This document shows, piece by piece, positions 12,200-22,467 of a stretch of DNA of 64,000 nt. The position numbers and the translations under genes are program-made. The notes under the pieces were generated by a model. The model saw nothing but the letters and a program-made list of their open reading frames with translations, searched no databases and had not been told where the DNA came from. The stretch is taken from contig JAMAHW010000014.1 of assembly GCA_023627715.1 (NCBI GenBank), positions 434,001 to 498,000 on the forward strand, written 5' to 3'. This DNA is from Periconia sp. R9002. Its lineage: Eukaryota > Ascomycota > Dothideomycetes > Pleosporales > Periconiaceae. Each line of letters opens with the position of its first letter. Position 1 is the stretch's first letter.

Positions 12200-15100
12200 A
12201 TGGCTGACGACAGCCATGGACTTTCGCCTCCCATTCCCACTGCAATCGCTATTCACGAGCCAGAATTCACGCCCACTTCCCCAAAACCCCATGACTTCAC
12301 CACCCGCCATGTTTCACCATCCTCATCCGATCACGCGCTCTCTTCCGAACCCCCCGCAGCAAAGACCTCCGAGTACTACCACAGCGACTCAGTGCAGCCA
12401 CCTACTGCCGATGGAGAAGAGGACGGAGGTGGAAGAATGTCGTCCCCACGCCCTTTTTATCACAAATATGCAACAGAGCGTCCCGCGGCGGCGGAACAGC
12501 GAGCTCCAGATTTACAACGAGCGGGCTCAGTAGGGGAGCGCCCAACTAGATTGGCATTTGAACCATACACGTCCGACTCTAGTTCCTCTTCTTCCGATGA
12601 CGACAACGATGACGACGAAAGTGTGGATGGAGCTGATTCCAGTCGGCAGCAGAAGGGAAATACCGGCCGTCCATCCGCTCTCAAACCATTCTCTCGTCTC
12701 AAAATCAGCAACGAGAATGTCAACACGACGGGCAAGGTGTCGAAACGCGATGGCCGGTTACGCTTGACTATCAATGAGACACTCAACAGCGGCTACATTG
12801 CCAAAACATTAGGCGCAGGAATAAGGAAACATCTTGGAGGGATAGATGATGAGGAAGTGGCTGAGCCCGCCGCCTCCGGGAAGATTGCACCTGAAGATGA
12901 TATCATGGAAGACCCCAAACGACGTGTGCGCCTCAACATTGTTGTCATCGTCATTGGTTCCAGAGGGGATATCCAACCGTTTCTCCGTATAGGTAAAATT
13001 CTCAAAGAAGACTACGGCCATCGCGTGCGGATAGCCACGCATCCTGCTTTTAAACAATTTGTCGAAAAAGATTCTGGGCTGGAGTTCTTTTCTATTGGGG
13101 GTGACCCTTCAGAACTCATGGCTTTTATGGTTAAGAATCCAGGTCTGATACCTAATCTGGAAACCGTCAAGGATGGAGAGATTGGGAAAAGGAGGGCCGC
13201 GATGTTCGACATGTTTCAAGGCATGTGGAGGGCATGTGTCAATGCTACAGACGACGAAAAGGACCAAGCAAACTTGAAAATGAGTAAGTGTTGGTTGTTA
13301 GTCTGAATGCATAGTACTAATGACTTGAAGTGGGCGAAAGGATACCCTTCGTATGCGATGCCATCATTGCCAACCCCCCAAGTTTCGCACCGCCACATAT
13401 CGCAGAGCGGTTGGGCGTGCCGCTACACATGATGTTCACGTACGTAACTAGACCTTCATGTTTCGCGCGCATTCACTGACGTAGAAACTAGATTCCCCTA
13501 TTCTCCAACCACGCATTTTCCACACCCTTTGGCGAACATCAAAACAAGCAATGTAGACGCTAAATACACCAACTTTATGAGTTATCCGTTAGTGGAGATG
13601 ATGACCTGGCAAGGCCTTGGCGATTTGATCAATCGGTTCAGACAGAGAACCTTGTGCCTCGAAGAGGTCTCGACGTGTAGGTGCAGATTGTCCACTTTAA
13701 CTTGCAGTTTTACTGACAGTTGTGGTAGTATGGGCACCAGGGCAACTCTACAGACTCAAAGTGCCGTACACATACATGTGGTCTCCTGGGCTAGTACCCA
13801 AACCTTCGGATTGGGGCACGGAAATCGAAGTGACTGGGTTTGTTTTCCTTGATCTCGCCTCGTCATTCACACCTCCGGACGACCTCGTCAAGTTTCTAGA
13901 GGCTGGGCCACCACCAGTCTATATTGGTTTTGGTTCAATAGTTGTTGATGATCCTGATGGATTTACCAAATTAATTTTCAAGGCTGTGGAGATCGCGGGC
14001 GTCCGTGCTCTAGTGTCAAAGGGTTGGGGGGGTTTCGGAGGCAACGAAAACGCTCCAGATAACGTTTTCATGCTGGAGAATACACCTCACGATTGGCTAT
14101 TCCCCAAGGTTTCTGCCGTCGTCCACCACGGCGGTGCTGGAACTACCGCAGCTGGACTCAAGTATGCGAAACCGACCATGATTGTACCGTTTTTCGGCGA
14201 CCAGCCTTTCTGGGGTGCCATGGTGTCCAAGGCCAAAGCCGGTGCACATGATTGCATACCTTTCAAAAAGCTAACTGCGGAACGCTTAGCTGAAGGTATC
14301 AAACAATGTCTCACTGATGAAGCCCAGAAAAATGTGCAAGAGATTGCGGATAGTATTGCTAAAGAAGGAGACGGTGCGTTGAACGCTGTTCGGTCCTTCC
14401 ATCGCAGTCTGCCATTGCGCGAAAACGATACAATGCGCTGCTCGCTTTTGCCCACACATGCGGCCGTGTGGCGACTCAAAGATACTTCCGTCAGACTCAG
14501 CGCACTTGCTGCAGAGCTCCTTGTTAATTGGCGCAAGATCAAATGGAACGACCTGCGCTTGCTGAGGCACTTTGAGTGGAATGATTTTGGCGGTCCCGGC
14601 GAGCCTCTCACAGGCATATGGGGTGCGCTGGTGGATACAGTGACTGACGTTGCGACGGGTGTCGGCTCGATTCCCGTGCAGATGGGTAAGAGCGTGAAGA
14701 AAAGGGAGAAGTACTACGAGAAGAAACATCGGATACGAAAACGTCAAAAGAAGAAGCGGGACACGCTGGAGAGAGCCAACAAAAACATTCCCGAAGCCGG
14801 CCGGAAGAAAGAAGATAAGAATGAAAAAGCGGCCAGACCTGGTGGGCCCAGTCGCGACCCTTCTACTCTATCTCAGCTAGCAGAGCCCGATGAGCTGTTG
14901 GCTGCGGAATTTGCGCACGAGGCAGGCCATGGCTTCAAAAAGACTGGTGGGGCTATCCTCAAGTCTCCTATGAACATCTCAGTAGCCCTGACGCAGGGTT
15001 TTCACAATGCACCTCGCCTGTATGGTGACGAAACGGTCCGCCGACCTCCTCGCATCACAGGTTTTCACTCGGGTGTTCGCGCTGGCCGCGATGAACTTGT

Positions 15101-15935
15101 ATATGGCGTGCGAGACGGCGTTACTGGCTTGTGGATGCAGCCTTACCGCGGAGCTAAACACCACGGCGTATTAGGCTTTGCGCGTGGTATCGGGTTTGGA
15201 ATCGGGGGTTTTGTTTTGAAAGACATTGCAGCCTTCATTGGTCCAGGTGCCTATTTCATGAAAGGTTTAGATGAAGAGTATATGAAGAAGCATCAGCCTA
15301 CCAATTTCATCAGGCGGGCTCGCATAATCCAAGGACACACGGAGCTCGAGCAACTCGCACCTCGCCGCACCACCTCGGATCCCAGCCACGACTTAGACAA
15401 TCGAAAGGAGGAACGTTCGGAGATTGAAAAACGAGCAAGTGAGAAATGGCGAGAATTGCAGCCACGGATCAAGCAAGAAAAGAAGAACAGCCGGACTGGC
15501 CTCCGTGCTGCACTCTTGGGTCATAGCAAGCATAGCAACGGGAAGCGCATCCCATTAAAGGAATCGAGGCCAACCACACCAGACTCCCGTCCGGCCACCA
15601 ACTCCGAAGTGCAAAAAACCATGTCAATGCCTGTCAATGGTGCTCAACACACGGCTAATGGGCATGTCACAGCCGATGGACATAGGAGAATGACGGCTCC
15701 CTCCACGACTGACCAGTTGGAAGGAGATAGATCAAATACCACAAATCTTCAACCGTCAACTCTCGAGAACCACATAGTTTCGGATGACAACGAACAGATG
15801 CTACCCAAACATACCGTTCCTAACGTCTTCCGGGCCAGTCTCGAGGGTAACGGGCATCCAATCCATGGGAGGAACATCGATCAAATACATCAAACGACGG
15901 ATGTAAAAGAGGCGCCACTGGGAAGATTTGGTTAG
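12200..15935 (+). CDS. UDP-sugar:sterol glucosyltransferase-like protein, 1194 aa, four exons
   Basis: Exons 12200-13283, 13331-13439, 13492-13676 and 13729-15935 join in frame. The protein has a disordered N-terminus with a Ser run and an acidic run near residues 128-148, then a GT28-type N-terminal fold ([12 protein letters not shown] near residue 251) and a C-terminal nucleotide-sugar half with [17 protein letters not shown] near residue 595 and FFGDQPFWG just after, the donor-binding signature of sterol glucosyltransferases. The expected reaction is transfer of glucose from UDP-glucose to a sterol or related lipid at a membrane surface. Unlike Atg26 I see no GRAM or PH domain before the catalytic part, so an autophagy role should not be assumed. 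A glycine-rich conserved segment (about 860-980, with [20 protein letters not shown]) follows a very basic linker and may bind membranes. The C-terminal 200 residues look disordered. The acceptor lipid is unknown. Confidence 0.88.
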
Positions 15936-16407
15936 CGGACGAAGCGTCGCCGGGGTAAATGCTTGTATCTTTTCCTTTGTTTCTTTCTCTTTTGTATCAT
16001 TATAATTTTGTAGTCACTGCTCCATATTTACATTCATGTGATACCCCCGTTGTACCCTATTTCATACTTTCTATGCGCTACTCAATAATATATACATAAA
16101 TACATCTATACGCAATACCCAGTGACCTATGTAAACGGAAGTTTCACGTGACATTTGTCTGACGTCATTGGTCCATTGAACTAAGTAAAGAACGTACCTA
16201 TGTAGGTGCTACTCGAAGAATTCCAACGTGCAATATTCATTGAATTATAATAATCTGCCCCGTCTCGAGATTGAAGCCGGCACCTGAAGGGTGAAGAAAG
16301 CACGACTTCTTTATCCCAACCGATTGTACAGCCACCAGTGTTTTTCAGTCCAGCTGCATACATAGATTTCTCGTCGTCCATACTGGGAAAGAAAAGAGGA
16401 AGCAGAA
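15936..16407. other. intergenic; promoter region of the SDR gene
   Basis: Holds the 3' flank of the glucosyltransferase gene and the upstream region of the SDR gene, including the E-box/CRE pair listed next. No other feature seen. Confidence 0.5.
16144..16171. promoter_or_regulatory. E-box, CRE and inverted CCAAT box upstream of the SDR gene
   Basis: TCACGTGA at 16144-16151, TGACGTCA at 16160-16167 and ATTGG (inverted CCAAT) at 16167-16171 lie within 28 bp, about 240 bp before the ATG at 16408. CACGTG palindromes bind bHLH factors such as Cbf1; TGACGTCA binds Atf/CREB bZIP factors that carry stress signals in fungi; CCAAT binds the Hap complex. All three are perfect matches, but function here is inference. 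Confidence 0.5.
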
Positions 16408-17283
16408 ATGATACCGACTACTACTACACACCCACTGAAAATATTAATAACAGGCGGCGCGCGTGGAATCGGCCGAGGTCTCTTCCGTCACTTCCTGCGT
16501 GCAGGCCACTCGGTTTACATTCTCGATTCCAACGAAGCGGAACTTGCGCACGTGAGACATGAAGCCGCATCGTGGGTTCCCTCTGCGTCATCATCAGCAA
16601 AACCGACGTGGAAAGCATCCAGCTGCGACCTCCGTGACCGTCACCGCATCGCAGAAATCGTGGGCGACGTACGCGACACTTTCGACGGCCGACTAGATGT
16701 CTTAATTAACAACGCCTTCGCGACGCCACACACGTGGTCTGACGACCGAGGCATGGAAGACGGCGCAGGAGAAGAAAATGACGCAGTGATGCAAGAGTGG
16801 GACACCAAGATCGCGGTCGGACTCACGGCGCCGTTCCTACTGAGCAGATTGTGCGTGCCACTTCTACGAGCCGGCAAATCCACGTCCGACGACTCATCCC
16901 CCGGAACCATCATCAACGTATCCTCGACGCGTGCGTACCAATCCGAAATGAACCATGAAGCGTATTCTGCAGCGAAAGCAGGGATTTTGGGTTTGGGGCA
17001 GGCGATGGCAGTGTCGTTGGGGCATAGGCATGGTATTAGGGTTAATACGATTGTCCCGGGGTGGATCCACGTCGAGAATGAGAACAAGGCGGCGGACGAG
17101 AGGGGGCTAAAGTGGGAGGAGGGTCTTAGCCAGGAAGAACAAGACTGGCATCCTGCTGGCCGGGTCGGGAAGGTGGAGGATGTGGTGAAGGCGGTGGAAT
17201 ATTTGGTAGGGAATGGGTTTGTTACGGGGCAGGAAATGATCGTGGATGGTGGAGTGGGGAGGAAGATGGTCTATCCTGAGTGA
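16408..17283 (+). CDS. short-chain dehydrogenase/reductase, 291 aa, single exon
   Basis: Classical SDR of normal length. The Rossmann dinucleotide motif TGGARGIG is at residues 15-22, the NNA motif appears as LINNAFATP, the catalytic Ser is in NVSSTRAYQ, and Tyr186/Lys190 form the YSAAK active site. The C-terminal GFVTGQEMIVDGG motif is typical of the FabG-like branch. It should oxidise or reduce a carbonyl or alcohol with NAD(P)(H) in the cytosol; the substrate cannot be told from the sequence. The start ATG is chosen because the frame begins just before the Rossmann strand; there is no targeting sequence. A long Ser/Thr-rich insert near residue 52 and an acidic insert near 115-130 are slightly unusual. 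The upstream E-box and CRE suggest stress or nutrient control. Confidence 0.9.
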   Translation: MIPTTTTHPLKILITGGARGIGRGLFRHFLRAGHSVYILDSNEAELAHVRHEAASWVPSASSSAKPTWKASSCDLRDRHRIAEIVGDVRDTFDGRLDVLINNAFATPHTWSDDRGMEDGAGEENDAVMQEWDTKIAVGLTAPFLLSRLCVPLLRAGKSTSDDSSPGTIINVSSTRAYQSEMNHEAYSAAKAGILGLGQAMAVSLGHRHGIRVNTIVPGWIHVENENKAADERGLKWEEGLSQEEQDWHPAGRVGKVEDVVKAVEYLVGNGFVTGQEMIVDGGVGRKMVYPE

Positions 17284-17644
17284 GGTGGTCTGGACAGCCA
17301 GGATTGCTCGGCTTGCAGTTCTTGTCTATTGACCGGCGGGAAAGTCACCAGCGCTCTCACGTAACAAGCGGTCAAACACGATAGAACTACAATCGAGCAC
17401 CCGAACTTGCATGGCAATCGAACTAGGTTAGATAAAAAGTATACGTTCGCAGTAAAATCTACGTAATTGATCGTTTCAGAGATTCGTCCATCTGCTCCTA
17501 CCAAGTTCAGCTTAGCGTACATCAATTACCATTGCGAAGGAGGCTGTGCCAGGCAGTCATCATACCTACCTGGCTAGCCACAAACAAACCACATGGTTAA
17601 AGTACATGTATTATCAATTTCACATCAGGAAGCAAACTTCAAGC
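17284..17644. other. intergenic; promoter of the archaemetzincin gene
   Basis: 361 bp between tandem genes on the plus strand. No repeat or RNA gene seen. Confidence 0.5.
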
Positions 17645-19179
17645 ATGTCTTCCTCTCGCTCTACACCCTGCCAGCACAAAATCCTCCAACTCGAGCCTTC
17701 GCCCTTTGCAGCGTTAGCAGGCTACGAGAGACCGGATGCAACGCAAAGGGAAGCTGCCAAATCTCCCAACCCCTTGAACCAGAGGAAAAAAGATGACAAA
17801 GGAAAAGAAAGTACAACTTTCCCGGTACGTTTCCCTTGGGTGTAGTAGTGTAATACTACGATGTGGGGATTCAATCCCCCCAACTATAATTGATCTGAAA
17901 TGTTTATGCGTGAGTTCAGGCACCACTGGTTCTACCGCATGATGAATTAAATTATGATCCCGATCAGGAACCTCAGAGCCTGAAAGATTGGATAGATGGA
18001 AAGCATCGAAACATCGTCACAGAGAAGAAAAGCACAATTTATGTGGTCGGGTACCCAAAGGTCGCAGAGGAGCTGAAAGATTTCGGTATTGATAAGTGGA
18101 CGGAGCCAAGAATTGGGAAAGAAGGCGGTACTGCGTCAGACGGAGATAAAAAAACGAAAGGAAGGAATGAGGAAGGCACAATGGAAGCCGCCCAAAAACC
18201 AGACGTCACTGAAATAGTCGAATACCTCCAAGCCTTCTACCACGGCATGCGAGTACGGAATCTCTCTACAGAACTCACCTACCAAACATGGAGCTCCCAC
18301 AAGTCGTCCAATTCCAGAGGAAGCAACGCAGAATCCAACGGTATCCCACGCTTCATCGCGCTTGGGCATGGTTCCGAGAAAACACGCATTCGTGTCCGCC
18401 CAGGTCCGGATGGAGTCTTTGCCGCTCAACTGAACCTTGATGACCTCCTAGATGCGCTTCGTGCTGTCATCCCCAGAGACGCCTATGCCATCCTTTTACT
18501 CGTCAATCATGACATCTACGAAACGGAGGAAGATGATTTCTGCTGTGGACGTGCGTATGGCGGATCTCGCATCGCCGTGGTGCAGACGGCACGATACCAT
18601 CCTGATCTCGATGGCCATAGAGGGGAAAGAGATGCGAATGTGGAGCAGCATGTGTGGCCCATGAATCATTGCAGAGCGTTCGTAGATGCGGTCTGTGAGG
18701 CGGAAGAGGAAGGGTTGGGACGTAGGAAAGTGACAAAGAGGGATGTCTCTTTGTCCGAAGATCAGCATGGGGGGATCCGGAGGGCCATTTCTGCAGCCGT
18801 GGAGACAAATACAAGGGCGTTGGATGCTGGAGAGAGGAGAACTGCGCTGTGGACGACACGTGTGGCACAGACGGCATCGCATGAGTTGGGGCATTGTCTG
18901 GGTATGGCTCACTGCGTGTACTATGCGTGCAATATGCAAGGCACCTCGGGCATGGCTGAGGATTTTCGCTGCCCACCATACTTGTGTCCTATTTGTGAGG
19001 CAAAATTGGCGTATGCAGTTGCAGAGAGGAAGAAGGGGAACCTGGGTCAGGGCTGTTCATATGAAAAAGAAAGATTGGCGGTGCTAAAGGGGTTCTGTGA
19101 AGGCGATGGGAGGGAGAAAGCGCTCATGTGGAGGGCACTGGGTGCTTGGGCGGGCGCGAGACTTCAGGACTGGCCCTGA
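17645..19179 (+). CDS. archaemetzincin-type zinc metalloprotease, 479 aa, two exons
   Basis: Exons 17645-17824 and 17920-19179, joined in phase 0 across a 95-nt intron (GTACGT donor, TTCAG acceptor). The active-site motif HELGHCLGMAHC begins at residue 381 (HExxHxxGxxHC), followed by CNM (the met-turn region) and a second zinc knuckle CPPYLCPIC, exactly the archaelysin/AMZ pattern HExxHxxGxxH-C-x4-C-x-M with a trailing CxxC. The PLVLPHDELNYDPDQEPQSL segment at the start of exon 2 also matches fungal AMZ proteins. The family is a predicted soluble intracellular peptidase with poorly known substrates. Residues 130-175 of the fungal protein form a charged, low-complexity insert. The intron contains two small hairpins (see findings). 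Assignment to the family is firm; its biological role is open. Confidence 0.92.
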
Positions 19180-20173
19180 GCTCAGTCGCGGTGTCATTGG
19201 GAGAAGGGGGGAAGACAGGCAAACAGAAATACATAGATTCTGATTGCTTGAACAAACCGCTGCATACGGTTAGGAGTCAATCATGAATACATTTGCACCC
19301 TTGAATTTCTTCAAAAAAGGAAAAATATATATCCTACTATATAGATCTAGGCTAGCTACGTTACCGCAAAGCCCTTATAATGCGTGGGTACATACACAGG
19401 CGGAGAGTGTTAACGGTGCAGATGATACTACTATATCTAATCAGAATTTAGTAAGTACTGTATATATATATAGGAAATTGTTCCTAAATTATTGTTACCG
19501 ACATCATGTACTAGCTATGCAGGCTCCAAAACACGAGCCTCTATACCTCTTTCATACAACATTCAATACAAGTGTGAACTCTGGTTAATCACCTGCAACC
19601 TGCCAATCCATATTCCTTCACTCAGGGTGCTGAAATTAGCGTAGAATTAGCCGTTGTTCAGATTTAGAGAACAGAAGAGGCTATTGTGGTTGCACAACCC
19701 TTTAGCCAGACGTTCCTCCCCCGCGTGCATGCCTTCAGCAGTCACGTGTCCTAGCATGCACACTCGTCAACGGTTCTCCAGCGTGAAGGGCAACCCCCGG
19801 CAGGCCCAAATGCTCTCTAATGATTCACTGGTATATACTAGAGGATCTGTTCACAAAACTTTCACCGTTCTTTTTCTATTGTGTAGGCACATTATTAGTG
19901 GCCTAGTCTACCCACGCACAATGTCAGGCAACACTCTGTTTGCTCTACCAACCTCGCGCTAGTCTCCGCTGTTCACGAACGTTGGCTCGAGCTTCTGCGT
20001 TCACCTTTACCTCAAGTCTATATAAACACTTCTACCTCTCGCTCCTCTATACCCTTTCTCTTCAGACACACGCACAACAATCCTTTCAACCCACACTTCT
20101 CTATACACTCATTACAACTACCACTCCTTCCAACAAAACAAAAAACATCAACCTAGTATTCAACGCTGCAGCC
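19180..20173. other. intergenic; 5' region of the coiled-coil/BTB-like gene
   Basis: About 1 kb. The left part is AT-rich with no gene; the right 150 bp is pyrimidine-rich, as in fungal 5' untranslated leaders. Confidence 0.5.
20019..20026 (+). promoter_or_regulatory. TATA box
   Basis: TATATAAA followed by a long CT-rich leader, about 150 bp before the ATG at 20174. Spacing and the CT tract suit a strongly expressed fungal promoter. Confidence 0.55.
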
Positions 20174-21757
20174 ATGACTGACCGCGTTGTAAAGCCGACC
20201 TGGTCCGCTATTGCCCAGAAGTCCTCCAAAGATTCCTCCCCGCCTCCAGATACAGCCGCCTCGTTTCCCCCCTTGAACGGCGCCTCAAAGCGCTCTAGTC
20301 GAGAAAAGCTCAATTGGGCTAGTGACGAGGAGCCTGTTTCCACCTCGGGTGTGGACGTTTCTCTCTTGACTGCCAAAATTCAAAAACTCGAGGCCGTCGT
20401 GAACGAGCAGGACCTCGTTATCCATGAGCTTCGGGATGAGCTCAATCAGACGAATTCCGCAACAGAGCAGGAGCTTCGGTTTCTGAGCGCGAAATGGTCT
20501 GAACTTTACAACCAGTGTGAGGCCAACGATGAAATGATCACAACGTTGCAGAACGAGAACGAACGCCTCCGAGAAGAGATATCAGAACTTGCCTCGCGTA
20601 TACAGAGCTCGTCGGATGCCAGCGAGAAGGCTTCGGTGCATGAACAATCTGCTGAGATGCCACCCCACGAGGTGCCTCATAGTGAGACAAATTCTTGCCC
20701 TGATCACAACGCAGAGATTGTCAAAAAAGCCGATGATCATTCTGCAGAGTCCAATGAATCTGCAGAAGTATCTCCACCGATCGAGTCTTCGCCAAATGGC
20801 TCATCAGTCGATTCCACGAGCTCCCAGGCGTCAAATCCAGCGCCCGTCACCAACGGTTTGCCGGTGTTCATCACTCCCGAAACCATCAAGAAGGTTTCTC
20901 CGGTACCACTGCCCAAGAAGCTCGTCATGGGCATCGACATGAGCAAGTATGGAAAGAAGCGGCCCGCTAGCCCACCGCAGCAGTCTAATTCGGCATCCAA
21001 GGCGCCCTCAAGCAACGAGAAGGACTCTGATATCATTACAGCCATCACGCCCGGCAAGGACATGCGAACAATGTCACCAGAGCAGCGCTGGAAACTGGGC
21101 CGGGGCCGCAAGGCAACCGTCTTCCTCGGCTCCAAGGAAATCGGCACGGTGCCCATGGGCATGTTCATGCAGTGCTCCGACACTGCAAACAAGCACTTTT
21201 CACAGAACCCCGTTCCCGCTACCATCTCGTTTCCTGAGGGTAGCATGACGGTCATGGCCTCCACCGCCCACCTCGAATGGATGGTGGAGCACACGTACCA
21301 GCAGAAAGTCTGGAGCATCCAGATGACCCGAAACAACCCAGACCGTCACAACCTCGAGATCGTCCGGGCTGCTCGCGTCATGGGGATTCACAATATGTAC
21401 GTGGGTCACTTCACCAAGAACTACTGCGACATGATTCGGGACGGGAAGATGCCTGCGTACGACCTGATGCATCTCATTGTGGAGTTGGCATACCCGGAGA
21501 ACGACCCAATCTTCGACTGCCTGATTATGAACTTGGTCACTCGCCGCAAGCACAATGCGGTGCCCAAGCCTGCTGAGCTCGAGAAGTTCTTCGAAGCTCA
21601 CGAGATTCTTGCGACTAGGGTTCGTGAGGCGGAGAAGCGTGGACGACCACGCAAGGTATACCAGAACCATTTCTGAGTGAATAGAAGTCCATTCACTAAC
21701 TAGCACCAGGTTGGCGGTCGCAGCTCGGTCCGTGGAAAGCCCGCTGCGAGCACTTGA
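20174..21757 (+). CDS. coiled-coil protein with BTB-like C-terminal domain and AT-hook, 509 aa, two exons
   Basis: Exons 20174-21655 and 21710-21757; the 54-nt intron has a GTATAC donor, an ACTAAC branch site and a CAG acceptor, and its removal replaces a short read-through tail (VYQNHF) by VGGRSSVRGKPAAST. Residues 60-135 form a strong coiled coil; 136-330 are Ser/Pro-rich and disordered; residues about 335-480 read like a BTB/POZ fold with a BACK-like helix (TVFLGSKEIGTVPMGMF, then LEIVRAARVMGIHNMYVGHF). The last helix runs into RGRPRK at 489-494, an AT-hook core. This suggests a chromatin- or DNA-associated adaptor, but I recognise no named orthologue, and the BTB call is by eye. An upstream in-frame ATG at 19940 is less likely because it falls before the TATA box. 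Confidence 0.75.
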
Positions 21758-22467
21758 GTTTCTTCGCGCAGACAATGGCTCGTGACGTTTGCAAGCGATA
21801 TCATAGCGGGCGTTTTATAGGCGCCATGGGAACGAGATATACCCAGGGTTCCAGGATTTCGACGTGAATGTTTTTTTCTTTCTTTCTTTGCACTTTCTTG
21901 GTCGAAAAAGTTACACTAGTTCCTTCTTACAATCAAAATTTGTATGTCACAACAGAATTCATCATCACTGAAGTTTGAATTTTTTCTCATCGTGCCGACT
22001 TTCCATAGTCAATCAAATGTGTATAACGTAACACCTTCTGTAAGCTACCTTTGCTTGGGTTACCAACAATGAAGTGATGTGTATTAAATCCTATTGTTAC
22101 CTAGAACCTATGAGGTCAGGTAGGGTAACTATGTTACAACAAATGAGAGCCATCGTATAAGAATATGGGGTAAAAATACCCCTATCCTGGTCTGACCAGT
22201 TAATCGCCAAATGGTAGCAAGTGGATCGCCGTCCGCCATGTTTCCGTCCCTGTAATGCATCCATAACAAATGAAACCGCCAAGTCGAGTGGCACATGAGA
22301 GGTTGCTGCGTATGTGTTCGTTTTCGCACATAGCATACATGCCTTGCCATACCAGAGACAATGCCCGGCACGCATAATGAATTTCCCAATACCGAAATAG
22401 AACCCTTCACCCGAAAAAAAGACGTGCAAAAAGAAGCCAAACGTAAACGCCATAAGGATGGGCATTG
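21758..22467. other. intergenic, convergent 3' flanks
   Basis: 710 bp between convergent genes. AT-rich, with T-runs typical of 3' untranslated DNA near 21870. No gene seen. Confidence 0.5.

Noticed and set aside
14087..14617. 176-codon minus-strand frame
   Set aside because: Lies inside the glucosyltransferase catalytic exon on the other strand and has no signature of its own.
12200..15935. Direct naming of the glucosyltransferase as Atg26
   Set aside because: The GRAM-PH-GRAM region that defines Atg26 is not visible; only the catalytic family is supported.
17865..17885. B-box-like string GGGATTCAATCCC in the archaemetzincin intron
   Set aside because: No A box, acceptor stem or terminator in register; it is better explained as a hairpin.
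20737..21336. 199-codon minus-strand frame
   Set aside because: Antisense shadow of the coiled-coil/BTB-like gene; composition reflects codon bias of the sense strand.
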